From: Fodinibius sediminis
GTDB lineage: Bacteria; Bacteroidota; Rhodothermia; Balneolales; Balneolaceae
Length of the DNA: 64,000 nucleotides
Assembly (NCBI RefSeq): GCF_900182555.1
Contig: NZ_FXTH01000003.1
Coordinates: forward strand, 1-64,000
Reading direction: 5' to 3'
Below the pieces are notes generated by a model, which was not told the DNA's origin, searched no databases, and was given only the letters and a program-made list of their open reading frames with translations. Positions 36,520 to 44,538 of the stretch are shown here, one piece after another. The stretch's first letter is position 1, and each line of letters starts with the position of its first letter. Both the position numbers and the translations under genes were made by a program.

Positions 36520-36903
36520 CTATTGACCAAGAAGCTGGGTTCGCCAGACAATTTGCCATTCCTCCTCATGCTGGCGGAATACTAAAATTTCAGCATTGGT
36601 TTCGTCGTAGTTCGTGCTTTCCACCTGGTACTTGATGCGATAGGTGAAAAAGGCAACCGCCGTCGTTTCAAAGAAGTCTACAAACATCTCCGTAATTTTA
36701 AAGCTGGAAATGTCCGCTTCTTCAATAAAGTCCCGGTACCGCTCTATCACGGCATCTGCCCCCGTTATGCGGTTGCCGGTGCCAGGTTCCACCATAACCG
36801 CGCGCTGATGGAAATAGGGCTCCATTGCTTCCAGCTTACCGTCTATCCAGTCCTCACTAAGGTGCTCAACAAGACGCTCAATTTCTTTGACATGTGTTTT
36901 CAT
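36520..36903 (-). CDS. SnoaL/NTF2-like protein (DUF4440 type)
   Basis: 127 residues, typical for an NTF2-like cone. Pattern: helix EIERLVEHLSEDWIDGKLEAMEPYFHQRAVMVEP, then RITGADAVIERYRDFIEEADISSF and beta strands ending AEILVFRQHEEEWQIVWRTQLLG. Such proteins bind small hydrophobic ligands or act as ketosteroid-isomerase-like enzymes; most DUF4440 members have no known reaction. The start ATG at 36903 has GGGAGA upstream. It is a single gene separated from neighbours by 79 and 286 bases. Confidence 0.8.
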   Translation of the reverse strand: MKTHVKEIERLVEHLSEDWIDGKLEAMEPYFHQRAVMVEPGTGNRITGADAVIERYRDFIEEADISSFKITEMFVDFFETTAVAFFTYRIKYQVESTNYDETNAEILVFRQHEEEWQIVWRTQLLGQ

Positions 36904-37189
36904 AACTGTCTCCCTCTTCGTTAGCTGCTATAGTAGCATATCAAGGTTCATTTGGTTTTCCGTGGTTCCGGCTTTCACTCACTACACCTTCTCTTTCCTG
37001 TTTTCGCACAGTCGCACCGCTATATGATCATAAAATATGGGATACCTTTCTATAAGAGAATGGATGGCTTGTGTGTAGTGCCGGGTACTACGCCATGCTT
37101 TTATGACTTCTGTGTAAGAGATCCATCTACAGTCAAACAATCGTTTTCCTCTTTCCCAGGCTCATCCCTGTTGGATATACTTTAGCCTC

Positions 37190-38953
37190 ATGCAAGATAA
37201 AGGTACCGTCATGCGTAAACGCGAAGGTTCAATCAACACCATTCAGGCAGTCACACCCAATCTCCGGGATTATGAGGAGATGGCAGCCACCTTTCAGTGG
37301 AAACAGGTGCAGCATGAACTGTCAGGGCTGCCCGGCGGAAAGGGACTGAATATAGCCTATGAGGCGGTGGACCGTCATGCCGGAAGTGCACTGCGAGACA
37401 AACTGGCCCTGCGGTGGCTGGGAACGGATGGAACAGTACAAGATTTTACCTACGAAAATCTCAGCGAAGAAAGCAGCCGTTTTGCAAATATCCTTGACCA
37501 TCTCGGCACGCCGAGGGGAGCAGTGGTCTGCACGCTCCTGGGACGCATACCCGAATTGTACGTTGCCGCGCTGGGAACACTGAAATACGGGGCCATTTAT
37601 TCCCCACTGTTTTCGATCTATGGTCCCGACCCCATCTACCAGCGACTGAGCAGGGGAAAAGCCAGTGTACTTATTACTACGCAGGAGCTTTTTGACAAGA
37701 AGGTGAAAGGGCTGCTCAACCTTCTTCCTGATCTCGACCATGTTCTGGTCGTTGATATGGACAGCGACCGCAACGAGGTTATCAGATCCTATCCACAACT
37801 GCTCAATAAAGCAGGCACAGCATTTCAAATTGCATCTACAGGTCCGGAAGACAGGGCCCTCCTCCACTTTACCAGCGGGACCACCGGCATGCCGAAGGGA
37901 GTAGTGCATGTACACAAAGCTGCGGAGATGCACTATATCACCGGAAAATATGTACTTGATTTCCACCCGGAGGACATATTCTGGTGTACGGCCGATCCCG
38001 GCTGGGTAACGGGCACCTCCTATGGCATTTTATCACCCCTTATGCATGGGATCACGAACCTTGTTGTGGAAGCAGAATTTGATGCCCGTCTATGGTATAA
38101 AACCCTGGAGGAACAGCAGGTTACCGTCTGGTATACGGCACCAACAGCCATCCGCCGCCTTATGCGCATGTCTATCGATGTGCGCTCGGAATACGATCTG
38201 CATGCCCTGCGCCTTATTCACAGCGTGGGGGAACCCCTGAACCCTGAAGCCGTGCGCTGGGCACAAAAAACCCTGGGGCTCCCCATCCTCGACAACTGGT
38301 GGCAGACGGAGACCGGCGGCATCATGATTGCCAACTATCCCGCCATGCCGGTCAAACCGGGATCCATGGGCAGACCCCTGCCGGGCGTGGAAGCGGCTGT
38401 CGTAGATGTAGATGATTCAAACTCAAGTGTCAGCTTTGTTGAGACCCCCGGGAAATCCGGTCAGCTGGCACTGAAAAAGGGCTGGCCCTCGATGTTCCGG
38501 GGCTACCTGGGGGAAGAAGCACGCTACCGGAAAAGCTTTATTGGCGACTGGTACCTGACCGGCGACCTGGCCAGCCGCGACGAGGACGGTTACTTCTGGT
38601 TTGTGGGACGTGCCGACGACATTATTAAAACCGCGGGACACATGGTAGGACCGTTTGAAGTGGAAAGCGCATTAATGGAGCACCCGGCCGTGGCGGAAGC
38701 CGCTGTGATCGGGAAACCCGATCACATCATGGGGGAAATAGTCAAGGCATACATTATCCTTAAAGACAACAGCAGCGCCAGTGATGACCTTGAATTACAA
38801 ATAAAAGGATTTGCACGCAAACAGCTGGGTCCGGCCGTGGCCCCCAAAGAGATTGAATTTATTGATGAACTCCCCAAAACGCGAAGCGGCAAAATTATGC
38901 GGCGGCTGCTGAGGGACCAGGAGGAGAAAAAAATCAACCGGCATCCCGAATGA
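37190..38953 (+). CDS. acsA: Acetyl-CoA synthetase (acetate-CoA ligase)
   Basis: 587 residues. ANL-superfamily enzyme: P-loop-like TSGTTGMPKG (about 226-235), DNWWQTETGG (substrate loop), TGDLASRDEDGYFWFVGRADDIIK and the C-terminal catalytic Lys in KTRSGKIMRR near 572, the site that is usually acetylated in regulation. WTVDPGWVTGTSYGIL-type segments place it in the AcsA branch found in Bacilli and Bacteroidota. It makes acetyl-CoA from acetate, CoA and ATP in the cytoplasm. It leads an operon with PDH E1 alpha (16 bases later), E1 beta, E2 and an acyl carrier protein, so all make or carry acetyl groups. An internal ATG at 37211 is the alternative start. Confidence 0.92.
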   Translation: MQDKGTVMRKREGSINTIQAVTPNLRDYEEMAATFQWKQVQHELSGLPGGKGLNIAYEAVDRHAGSALRDKLALRWLGTDGTVQDFTYENLSEESSRFANILDHLGTPRGAVVCTLLGRIPELYVAALGTLKYGAIYSPLFSIYGPDPIYQRLSRGKASVLITTQELFDKKVKGLLNLLPDLDHVLVVDMDSDRNEVIRSYPQLLNKAGTAFQIASTGPEDRALLHFTSGTTGMPKGVVHVHKAAEMHYITGKYVLDFHPEDIFWCTADPGWVTGTSYGILSPLMHGITNLVVEAEFDARLWYKTLEEQQVTVWYTAPTAIRRLMRMSIDVRSEYDLHALRLIHSVGEPLNPEAVRWAQKTLGLPILDNWWQTETGGIMIANYPAMPVKPGSMGRPLPGVEAAVVDVDDSNSSVSFVETPGKSGQLALKKGWPSMFRGYLGEEARYRKSFIGDWYLTGDLASRDEDGYFWFVGRADDIIKTAGHMVGPFEVESALMEHPAVAEAAVIGKPDHIMGEIVKAYIILKDNSSASDDLELQIKGFARKQLGPAVAPKEIEFIDELPKTRSGKIMRRLLRDQEEKKINRHPE

Positions 38954-38969
38954 ACCTAAATGGAGCATC

Positions 38970-39986
38970 ATGGCAACCAAGAAGAAAACGCCTGCTAAAA
39001 AAAAGTCATCCCGGAAAAGCAGGGAAAAGGAGCAAAAAAGGCACCTGCTTCACCAGATGATTCGTATCCGCCAAATGGAGGAAAAAGCCTACGAGCTCTA
39101 TACCCAGGAGAAAATCCGGGGCTTTCTGCACCTTTATGATGGTGAGGAAGCCGTGGCAGTGGGTGTTATTGAGAACCTGCAGAAAGAAGACAGCATTGTG
39201 GCTACATACCGGGAACACGGGCATGCGCTGGTCCGCGGTGTATCGATGGAGCGCATCATGGCTGAAATGTACGGCAAGCTGGAAGGATGCAGCGGGGGAC
39301 GGGGCGGCTCCATGCATTTGTATGACAAGGAAACGAATTTCTTCGGAGGGTCTGCCATCGTAGCCAATGGCCTTCCCATGGCAACCGGAGTGGCACTGGC
39401 TTATAAAAGACAGCAGAAGGAGGCCATAGCCTGCTGCTTTTTCGGTGAAGGAGCCGTAGATGAAGGTGAATTTCACGAATCCATGAACCTGGCCGCACTC
39501 TGGAAGCTGCCGGTGCTGTTCGTCTGCGAAAATAACCTCTATTCGATGGGCATGCCGTTTGAACTGGCCGAGTCGGAGACCGATCTCGTTACCAAGGCCC
39601 GGTCCTACAAAATGAAGGCCTCCAGCGTGAACGGAATGGATGTACTGGCCGTGCTGCAGGAAGCCCGGAAGGCGGTAGCCTACGCCCGTGACAACCAGCA
39701 GCCCTATTTCCTGGAGTGCCGGACCTATCGGTATCGGGCCCATTCCATGTTCGACCCGGAACGTTACCGCAGTAAAGAGGAAGTGCAGGAGTGGAAGAAA
39801 AAAGATCCCATTACCACTTTCGCCGAGAAGCTGAAAAAAGAGCAGCTGCTTACAGATGAGGAACTGCAGCATATCAACCGCGAGGTGGCCGGAGAGGTAG
39901 CTCAGGCGGTTCAGTTTGCGGAGGAAGGTACGGATGAGCCTATAGAAAACCTCTCGCAATTCGTTTACAGTAATTCAAAAAATTGA
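38970..39986 (+). CDS. pdhA: Pyruvate dehydrogenase E1 component, alpha subunit
   Basis: 338 residues. A basic, lysine-rich tail (1-25) precedes the TPP-binding E1 alpha domain: [40 protein letters not shown], the TPP motif GEG (159-161) ... ENN (187-189), and [15 protein letters not shown], the region of phosphorylation loops. The TPP motif reads [17 protein letters not shown] where GDG is more usual. The enzyme decarboxylates pyruvate (or another 2-oxoacid) with E1 beta. The Arg/Lys N-terminal tail may mediate E2 binding. It is tightly linked with E1 beta (7-base gap). Confidence 0.93.
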   Translation: MATKKKTPAKKKSSRKSREKEQKRHLLHQMIRIRQMEEKAYELYTQEKIRGFLHLYDGEEAVAVGVIENLQKEDSIVATYREHGHALVRGVSMERIMAEMYGKLEGCSGGRGGSMHLYDKETNFFGGSAIVANGLPMATGVALAYKRQQKEAIACCFFGEGAVDEGEFHESMNLAALWKLPVLFVCENNLYSMGMPFELAESETDLVTKARSYKMKASSVNGMDVLAVLQEARKAVAYARDNQQPYFLECRTYRYRAHSMFDPERYRSKEEVQEWKKKDPITTFAEKLKKEQLLTDEELQHINREVAGEVAQAVQFAEEGTDEPIENLSQFVYSNSKN

Positions 39987-39993
39987 GCGACTA

Positions 39994-40992
39994 ATGAATA
40001 AAGCAGCCCAACAGCACATGACGTACCGGCAGGCCGTCCGCGAGGCAATGCGAGAGGCGATGCAGAAAGATGACCGCGTATTTCTAATGGGAGAGGATGT
40101 GGGGCGGTATGGCGGCTGCTTCAATGTAAGCGAGGGGATGCTGCAGGAGTTTGGCGAAGATCGCGTGGTGGATACCCCGTTGTCCGAATCAGGATTTACG
40201 GGTTGCGGAATCGGGGCCGCCGCGGCCGGCATGCGTCCCATTGTTGAGATTATGACGGTAAATTTCAGCTTGCTTGCAGCCGACCAGATTATCAATACGG
40301 CTGCCGTTCTGTATTACATGTCCGGCGGACAATTCAATGTTCCCGTCGTCATTCGCATGGCCACGGGGGGCGGCAAACAACTGGCGGCGCAGCATTCCCG
40401 AAGCCTGGAAAACTGGTATGCCCACATTCCCGGGCTCAAGATCCTGACCCCTGCTACCGTTGAAGATGCACGCGGGATGCTCTGGCCGGCTCTCGAGGAC
40501 CCAGACCCGGTCTTGATCTTTGAAAACAGCACGCTCTATAACTACGAGGACGCATATTCCGGGAACGGGCATACGGTGGATATTTCAACCGCGAGGGTCA
40601 GACGTGCCGGCAGTGATGTGAGCATCCTGACATATGGGATAGGACTCCACAAATCACTGAAGGCAGCCGAGCAGCTGTCGAAACAAGGCATAGAAGCCGA
40701 AGTTGTAGATCTGCGCGTACTGCGTCCGCTCGATAATGAAACTGTTTTCGCTTCCGTGCGCAAAACCCACCGGGCGGTCATTGTAGACGAAGGCTGGAAA
40801 AGCGGGGGGATCTCGGCCGAGCTGAGTGCCCGCATCACGGAATCACTTTTCTATGACCTGGATTGTCCCGTGGAGCGGGTTTGCGGTGCAGAAGTTCCCG
40901 CTCCCTATGCCCGTCATCTCGAGCAGGCGTCGCTACCGCAGCCTCAGCAAATTATCGAAACCATCCAGAAAATGGGAGGAATCCATGGGTAA
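39994..40992 (+). CDS. pdhB: Pyruvate dehydrogenase E1 component, beta subunit
   Basis: 332 residues. Standard transketolase-like E1 beta: [67 protein letters not shown], and the C-terminal swivel domain with [29 protein letters not shown]. It completes the alpha2beta2 thiamine-dependent E1. The 8-base overlap of its end with the E2 start (40985-40992) shows translational coupling. Substrate is probably pyruvate because acetyl-CoA synthetase shares the operon; branched-chain 2-oxoacids cannot be fully excluded. Confidence 0.94.
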   Translation: MNKAAQQHMTYRQAVREAMREAMQKDDRVFLMGEDVGRYGGCFNVSEGMLQEFGEDRVVDTPLSESGFTGCGIGAAAAGMRPIVEIMTVNFSLLAADQIINTAAVLYYMSGGQFNVPVVIRMATGGGKQLAAQHSRSLENWYAHIPGLKILTPATVEDARGMLWPALEDPDPVLIFENSTLYNYEDAYSGNGHTVDISTARVRRAGSDVSILTYGIGLHKSLKAAEQLSKQGIEAEVVDLRVLRPLDNETVFASVRKTHRAVIVDEGWKSGGISAELSARITESLFYDLDCPVERVCGAEVPAPYARHLEQASLPQPQQIIETIQKMGGIHG

Positions 40993-42208
40993 ATTTATCA
41001 TGCCGAGCCTGGGCTCACAAATGATCGAAGCCCGGCTCATTCAATGGCTGGTCAAGCCGGGTGATACCGTTAAACGCGGCGATATCATTGGGGAAATTGA
41101 TACCGAGAAGGGCCTGATTGATATAGAAGTGTTTGAAGACGGCGTGGTTACAGAACTGGTCTCTGAAGAGGGGGAAGTGATCCCCGTAGGCTCCGTAATG
41201 GCAGTAATTGACGGCGAGGACGAGGGGGAGAAAGCCAAAGCCAAGCTTGCCAGTCCTCCAGAAGAACCTGAAAAAAAGGAGCCCCGGAAGAAACGGGAGA
41301 AAGCAGCAACGCCCCCGGAACAGCCTGAAACAGCCTCCCGGGAAGTACCGCTGCACCGGGTCAAGGCCTCCCCGCTGGCCAGGCGGGTTGCCGAAGACCT
41401 GCAGGTTGATCTTAGTAAAGTCAAAGGATCAGGGGCGGAGGGAACCATACACAAGAAGGATGTGGAAGCGTTTGCGAAGCAAAAGGCGGCTGATGAAACC
41501 TTCGAGAAAGAGCTGGATATGGCCGAGCATCTGTCGGCAGCCGGGACCGGGGGGATGCGCCAGGCCATTGCTGCAGCCATGAGCCGCTCGAACCGTGAAA
41601 TCCCCCATTATTACCTGGAAACAGAAATAGATATGAAAGTCCCCCTTGACTGGCTGAATGAACAAAACAAAGAACGGGCGGTCAGTGACCGTCTGCTACC
41701 CCCGATGCTGCTTATCAAAGCAGTGGCCAATGTGCTCACAGAACTTCCAGCGCTTAACGGCTTCTGGACGGATGAAGCCATGCATGTAGAAGAAGGTATT
41801 CACATTGGCTTCGCCATTGCGCTGCGACAGGGGGGGCTTGTCATTCCCGCGATCCTGAATGCCGATTTGAAATCACTGGAGGAAACGCGCAGTGCTTTTG
41901 TCGACATGGTGATGCGCGCCCGTGAAGGTCACCTCCGCAGCCGCGAGATAAGCAGTGCCACAATTACTGTCACCAGCCTCGGCGAACGGGGCGCTGACAA
42001 GGTTTATGGAGTCATCTATCCCCCGCAGGTGGCCCTGGTGGGATTTGGAAAGATCGCCAAACGCCCGCAGACCGTTGACGGCGCCATCGGCATACGCCCC
42101 ACCCTCTCCGTAGTCCTTGCCGGCGACCACCGTGCCAGCGATGGACACACGGGTTCGCGGTTCCTGGAAAAACTCAATGAACAGCTACAGCACCCGGAGG
42201 CATTATGA
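40985..42208 (+). CDS. pdhC: Dihydrolipoamide acetyltransferase (E2) of the PDH complex
   Basis: 407 residues from the ATG at 40985 ([18 protein letters not shown]), which overlaps the E1 beta stop; a longer upstream frame is only an overlap in E1 beta. One lipoyl domain (1-78) with lipoyl Lys42 in [10 protein letters not shown], a charged Lys/Glu/Pro linker, a peripheral-subunit-binding domain (about 127-162; [23 protein letters not shown]) and the catalytic domain (190-407) with [13 protein letters not shown] as the active-site His motif. It takes the acetyl from E1 and passes it to CoA. The E3 dihydrolipoamide dehydrogenase is not in the window. Its stop overlaps the acyl carrier protein start by four bases. 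Confidence 0.94.
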   Translation: MGKFIMPSLGSQMIEARLIQWLVKPGDTVKRGDIIGEIDTEKGLIDIEVFEDGVVTELVSEEGEVIPVGSVMAVIDGEDEGEKAKAKLASPPEEPEKKEPRKKREKAATPPEQPETASREVPLHRVKASPLARRVAEDLQVDLSKVKGSGAEGTIHKKDVEAFAKQKAADETFEKELDMAEHLSAAGTGGMRQAIAAAMSRSNREIPHYYLETEIDMKVPLDWLNEQNKERAVSDRLLPPMLLIKAVANVLTELPALNGFWTDEAMHVEEGIHIGFAIALRQGGLVIPAILNADLKSLEETRSAFVDMVMRAREGHLRSREISSATITVTSLGERGADKVYGVIYPPQVALVGFGKIAKRPQTVDGAIGIRPTLSVVLAGDHRASDGHTGSRFLEKLNEQLQHPEAL

Positions 42209-42459
42209 ATGATACCGAGGCCGTGATAAAAAAACACCTGCACCGCGTGGCCCCAGAAGCAAACCTGGACCAGCTGCGACCTGAAGATGATCTTGGGAAT
42301 GCACTGGATATCGACTCCATGGACTTTTACACTATGATGGTGGCTCTCAGCGAAGAGTTCGGGGTGGAAGTCCCGGAAGAGGAATACGGACAGCTGAGGA
42401 GTTTGAAAAGTATCACCACTTTTTTAGAGCGATCGGTTAACCGGCCCATGGATTCCTGA
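42205..42459 (+). CDS. Acyl carrier protein
   Basis: 84 residues. The 4'-phosphopantetheine attachment site is DIDSMDFYTMM with Ser38, and the four-helix pattern, acidic and with VPEEEYGQLRSLKSITTFLERS at the end, is that of ACPs. DSLD is replaced by DSMD, as in some specialised ACPs. It starts inside the E2 stop (ATGA), so it is co-translated with the PDH subunits. A dedicated ACP in a PDH operon suggests that acetyl or another acyl group made here is handed to an ACP-dependent pathway, or that the ACP regulates the complex. The primary fatty-acid ACP is normally near fabF/fabD and is elsewhere. Confidence 0.88.
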   Translation: MNDTEAVIKKHLHRVAPEANLDQLRPEDDLGNALDIDSMDFYTMMVALSEEFGVEVPEEEYGQLRSLKSITTFLERSVNRPMDS

Positions 42460-42475
42460 GCAGCCTGAAGGGGCA

Positions 42476-42970
42476 CCCTTATACTGGATCATTATTGGTG
42501 GAGTGCTGATGCGTGCGACAGCACTGGTTGGAGGATTCGCCCTGCTGCTGGATGAGGCAACACTGGTCAAACTGCAGTTGTCCCTTATTGGAGGAGCCTT
42601 CTTCCATATACTGCCCGAAACTCTCACCGCCATCGGCCATTACGACACCGTGATGATTGGGTTCCTGGGAAGTTTCTCTATTTTTTCCTCGAACAGTTCC
42701 TGCACTGACATCATTGCCGCAGGGCAGAGCCTTCATACCGCCAGCCGCTAACGTATTTAATATTAACCGGGAATGCTCTCCATAATTTCATCAGGGGGGT
42801 AACCATCGGGGGCACCTTTCTGGTGGACATCAATATCGGCATCACCACCTGGCGTGTAGCGGCGGCTCATGGGGGTCGCAAGATTCTTCCCTGGGATTGC
42901 TGCGGCATAGCATTTACTTTTTTGAACATGTTCACCATGAACAATGCCCTGGCATGCGTCCCAATCTCAA
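42476..42970 (+). pseudogene. Decayed ZIP-family metal transporter
   Basis: Pieces in several frames add up to a ZIP transporter. Frame one gives PLYWIIIGGVLMRATALVGG and then LIGGAFFHILPETL, with a small internal deletion. Frame two gives FLYFFLEQFLH then a TGA where family members have Trp (WHHCH), followed by HHCR. Frame three gives LTYLILTGNALHNFIRGVTIGGTFL and ITTWRVAAAHG, the metal-site helix pair of ZIP proteins (HNFxDG usually; Asp is Arg here). A last frame shift leads to SQDSSLGLLRHS, matching the PQELGDFG helix. A working protein is impossible. The reading frame debris starts 17 bases after the ACP gene. Confidence 0.8.
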
Positions 42971-43165
42971 CTATTCATTCGAACCAACCAAAGTTTAAAT
43001 TACTGTCCTTTCGCTGCCCCAGCCCCTCCTTCCTGCAGTATAAAAGATATGCATGCAAAAGGAATAATTGTTTATATAAGGTTTTTCCTGTCAATGTTAC
43101 TTTTCTGTGCTTCTTATATTTACAGTATAATTAACCTTGAGCAATAACAACAGACAGAGAGAACA

Positions 43166-43912
43166 ATGAAAGGAAAAGTAGCCGTTATTACAGGAGCAGC
43201 ATCCGGGATCGGTCGGGCAACAGCGGAACTATTCGCGGTCCATGGAGCCGTCATCGTTGCAGCAGACACAGACATCGATGGTGCAAATGAGACCCTGGAA
43301 CAGATTAAAAAGCTCGGAGAAAAAGGGATGGCCCTGCAAGTCGATATTTCAAATGAGGAGCAGGTCAGGGATATGATCGAACAGACCATCAGTCGCTTTG
43401 GACAACTGGATTTTGCCTGTAACAATGCAGGCATTGAGGGTGAACAGGCCCTTACGCCCGACTGCTCTGTTGAGAACTGGAACCGGGTCATCGATATCAA
43501 TCTCCGGGGTACCTGGTTCTGCATGAAATATGAAATTCCAAAGATGATCCAGTATGGAGGGGCCATTGTCAATATTTCCTCTATTGCCGGTTTGATAGGC
43601 TTTCCGGGCATCCCCGCCTATACCTCCAGCAAGCATGGCATCAACGGACTGACAAAAACAGCGGCCCTTGAATATGCCGGCAAGGGAATCAGGGTCAATG
43701 CCATATGCCCGGGCGCAATCCATACCCCCATGATTGACCGTTTTGCCGGCGAAAATACCGAGGATCGTCAACAGCTTATTGCCCAGCATCCGATGGGAAG
43801 GCTGGGTAGAGCGGGAGAAGTTGCAGAAGCGGCCGTTTGGCTGTGCTCCGAAAAGGCTTCTTTCATCACCGGTCAGACGCTGGCAGTGGATGGAGGGTTC
43901 ACGGTTCGCTGA
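43166..43912 (+). CDS. Short-chain dehydrogenase/reductase
   Basis: 248 residues, classical SDR. NAD(P) motif TGAASGIG (9-16), NNAG (86-89), catalytic Ser (138/139), Tyr152 and Lys156 in AYTSSKHG, and the C-terminal ITGQTLAVDGGFTVR. Asp at the end of strand 2 (AADTD, residue 34) favours NAD over NADP. The substrate cannot be read; similar proteins are glucose-1-dehydrogenase or alcohol/ketone reductases. An AGAGAGAACA ribosome site precedes the ATG. It is an intact gene between two wrecked transporter genes, ZIP before and MgtE after. Confidence 0.92.
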   Translation: MKGKVAVITGAASGIGRATAELFAVHGAVIVAADTDIDGANETLEQIKKLGEKGMALQVDISNEEQVRDMIEQTISRFGQLDFACNNAGIEGEQALTPDCSVENWNRVIDINLRGTWFCMKYEIPKMIQYGGAIVNISSIAGLIGFPGIPAYTSSKHGINGLTKTAALEYAGKGIRVNAICPGAIHTPMIDRFAGENTEDRQQLIAQHPMGRLGRAGEVAEAAVWLCSEKASFITGQTLAVDGGFTVR

Positions 43913-43914
43913 TT

Positions 43915-44178
43915 GACGGGCGTAGAAAAAAGTAGGACCGTCGTTGTAGAAGTATATATGATTATGGCTAAGATGTCCCGGAGGTCGGTTGCGATGCCCC
44001 CGGGATCATTATCGACCAGGTTAAGCAAGACGGGCAAGAATATAGCCGCTGCTGTTGTGGTTGTGCAGGCCGCCAGCAGCGACAAGCTATATGGAAGCCG
44101 ATGGTGTGATTTCCCCAGCAGCAAAGAAAAGAGAAGGACCAGAACTAGCCTGATAATAAAGACGGCGAAGAGCTCTCG
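43915..44178 (-). pseudogene. 3' remnant of an MgtE-type magnesium transporter
   Basis: On the minus strand a frame is open from about 44178 and reads RELFAVFIIRLVLVLLFSLL, SLSLLAACTTTTAAAIFLPV, LLNLVDNDPGGIATDLRDIL and IIIYTSTTTVLLF. This is the pattern of the last two or three TM helices of MgtE (RE...; lP.LL..L..DP..AS.....T..D....IYF). The first about 370 residues of the family (N domain, CBS pair, TM1-3) are missing and nothing upstream resembles them, so it is a truncated remnant. Call by eye and moderately sure. Confidence 0.45.
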
Positions 44179-44538
44179 TCAGAACAATTTCCGAATACTA
44201 ACACCAGCCGAGGTTTTTACATCCTGTTCGGCTGTGTCGTATGGAGGTCTGAATTCGCAGGGCCTCTTGTCAATTGTTAGCCACTGGTCTATGGAACTAA
44301 AATAAAATATGGCATCACCCTGATTCCTCCTGTAGACCAATATTTTAACCACTGTAGGACAATCAGGCTCAGGAGGTTCATTTGTTCTACCAATTTTGAA
44401 ACTAGTCTCGCCTCCCCGGCTTTGCCTCACAGAAAGAACACTAATTTATATTGGTTCTTAAGCAAACAGGCTTATTTTCCAAATCGTACTTTTTTATGTT
44501 CATTAACAAATGCTGCTTAAACCTACTATTATTCGCAG
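44179..44538. other. Intergenic region with an uncertain small frame
   Basis: 360 bases before the DUF5916 gene. A minus-strand frame of 83 codons (44179-44430) has a polar composition (many Arg, Asp, Pro) and no recognised motif; I do not accept it as a gene but it cannot be excluded. The interval is AT-rich toward the DUF5916 start, where its promoter should lie. No hairpin terminator was recognised. Confidence 0.4.

Noticed and set aside
40826-40984. Longer start for the E2 gene
   Set aside because: The upstream part lies fully within E1 beta in another frame; the lipoyl domain begins at the ATG at 40985 as in all E2 proteins.
44179-44430. 83-codon minus-strand frame
   Set aside because: Polar, motif-free and next to the MgtE debris; kept only as a note in the intergenic entry.
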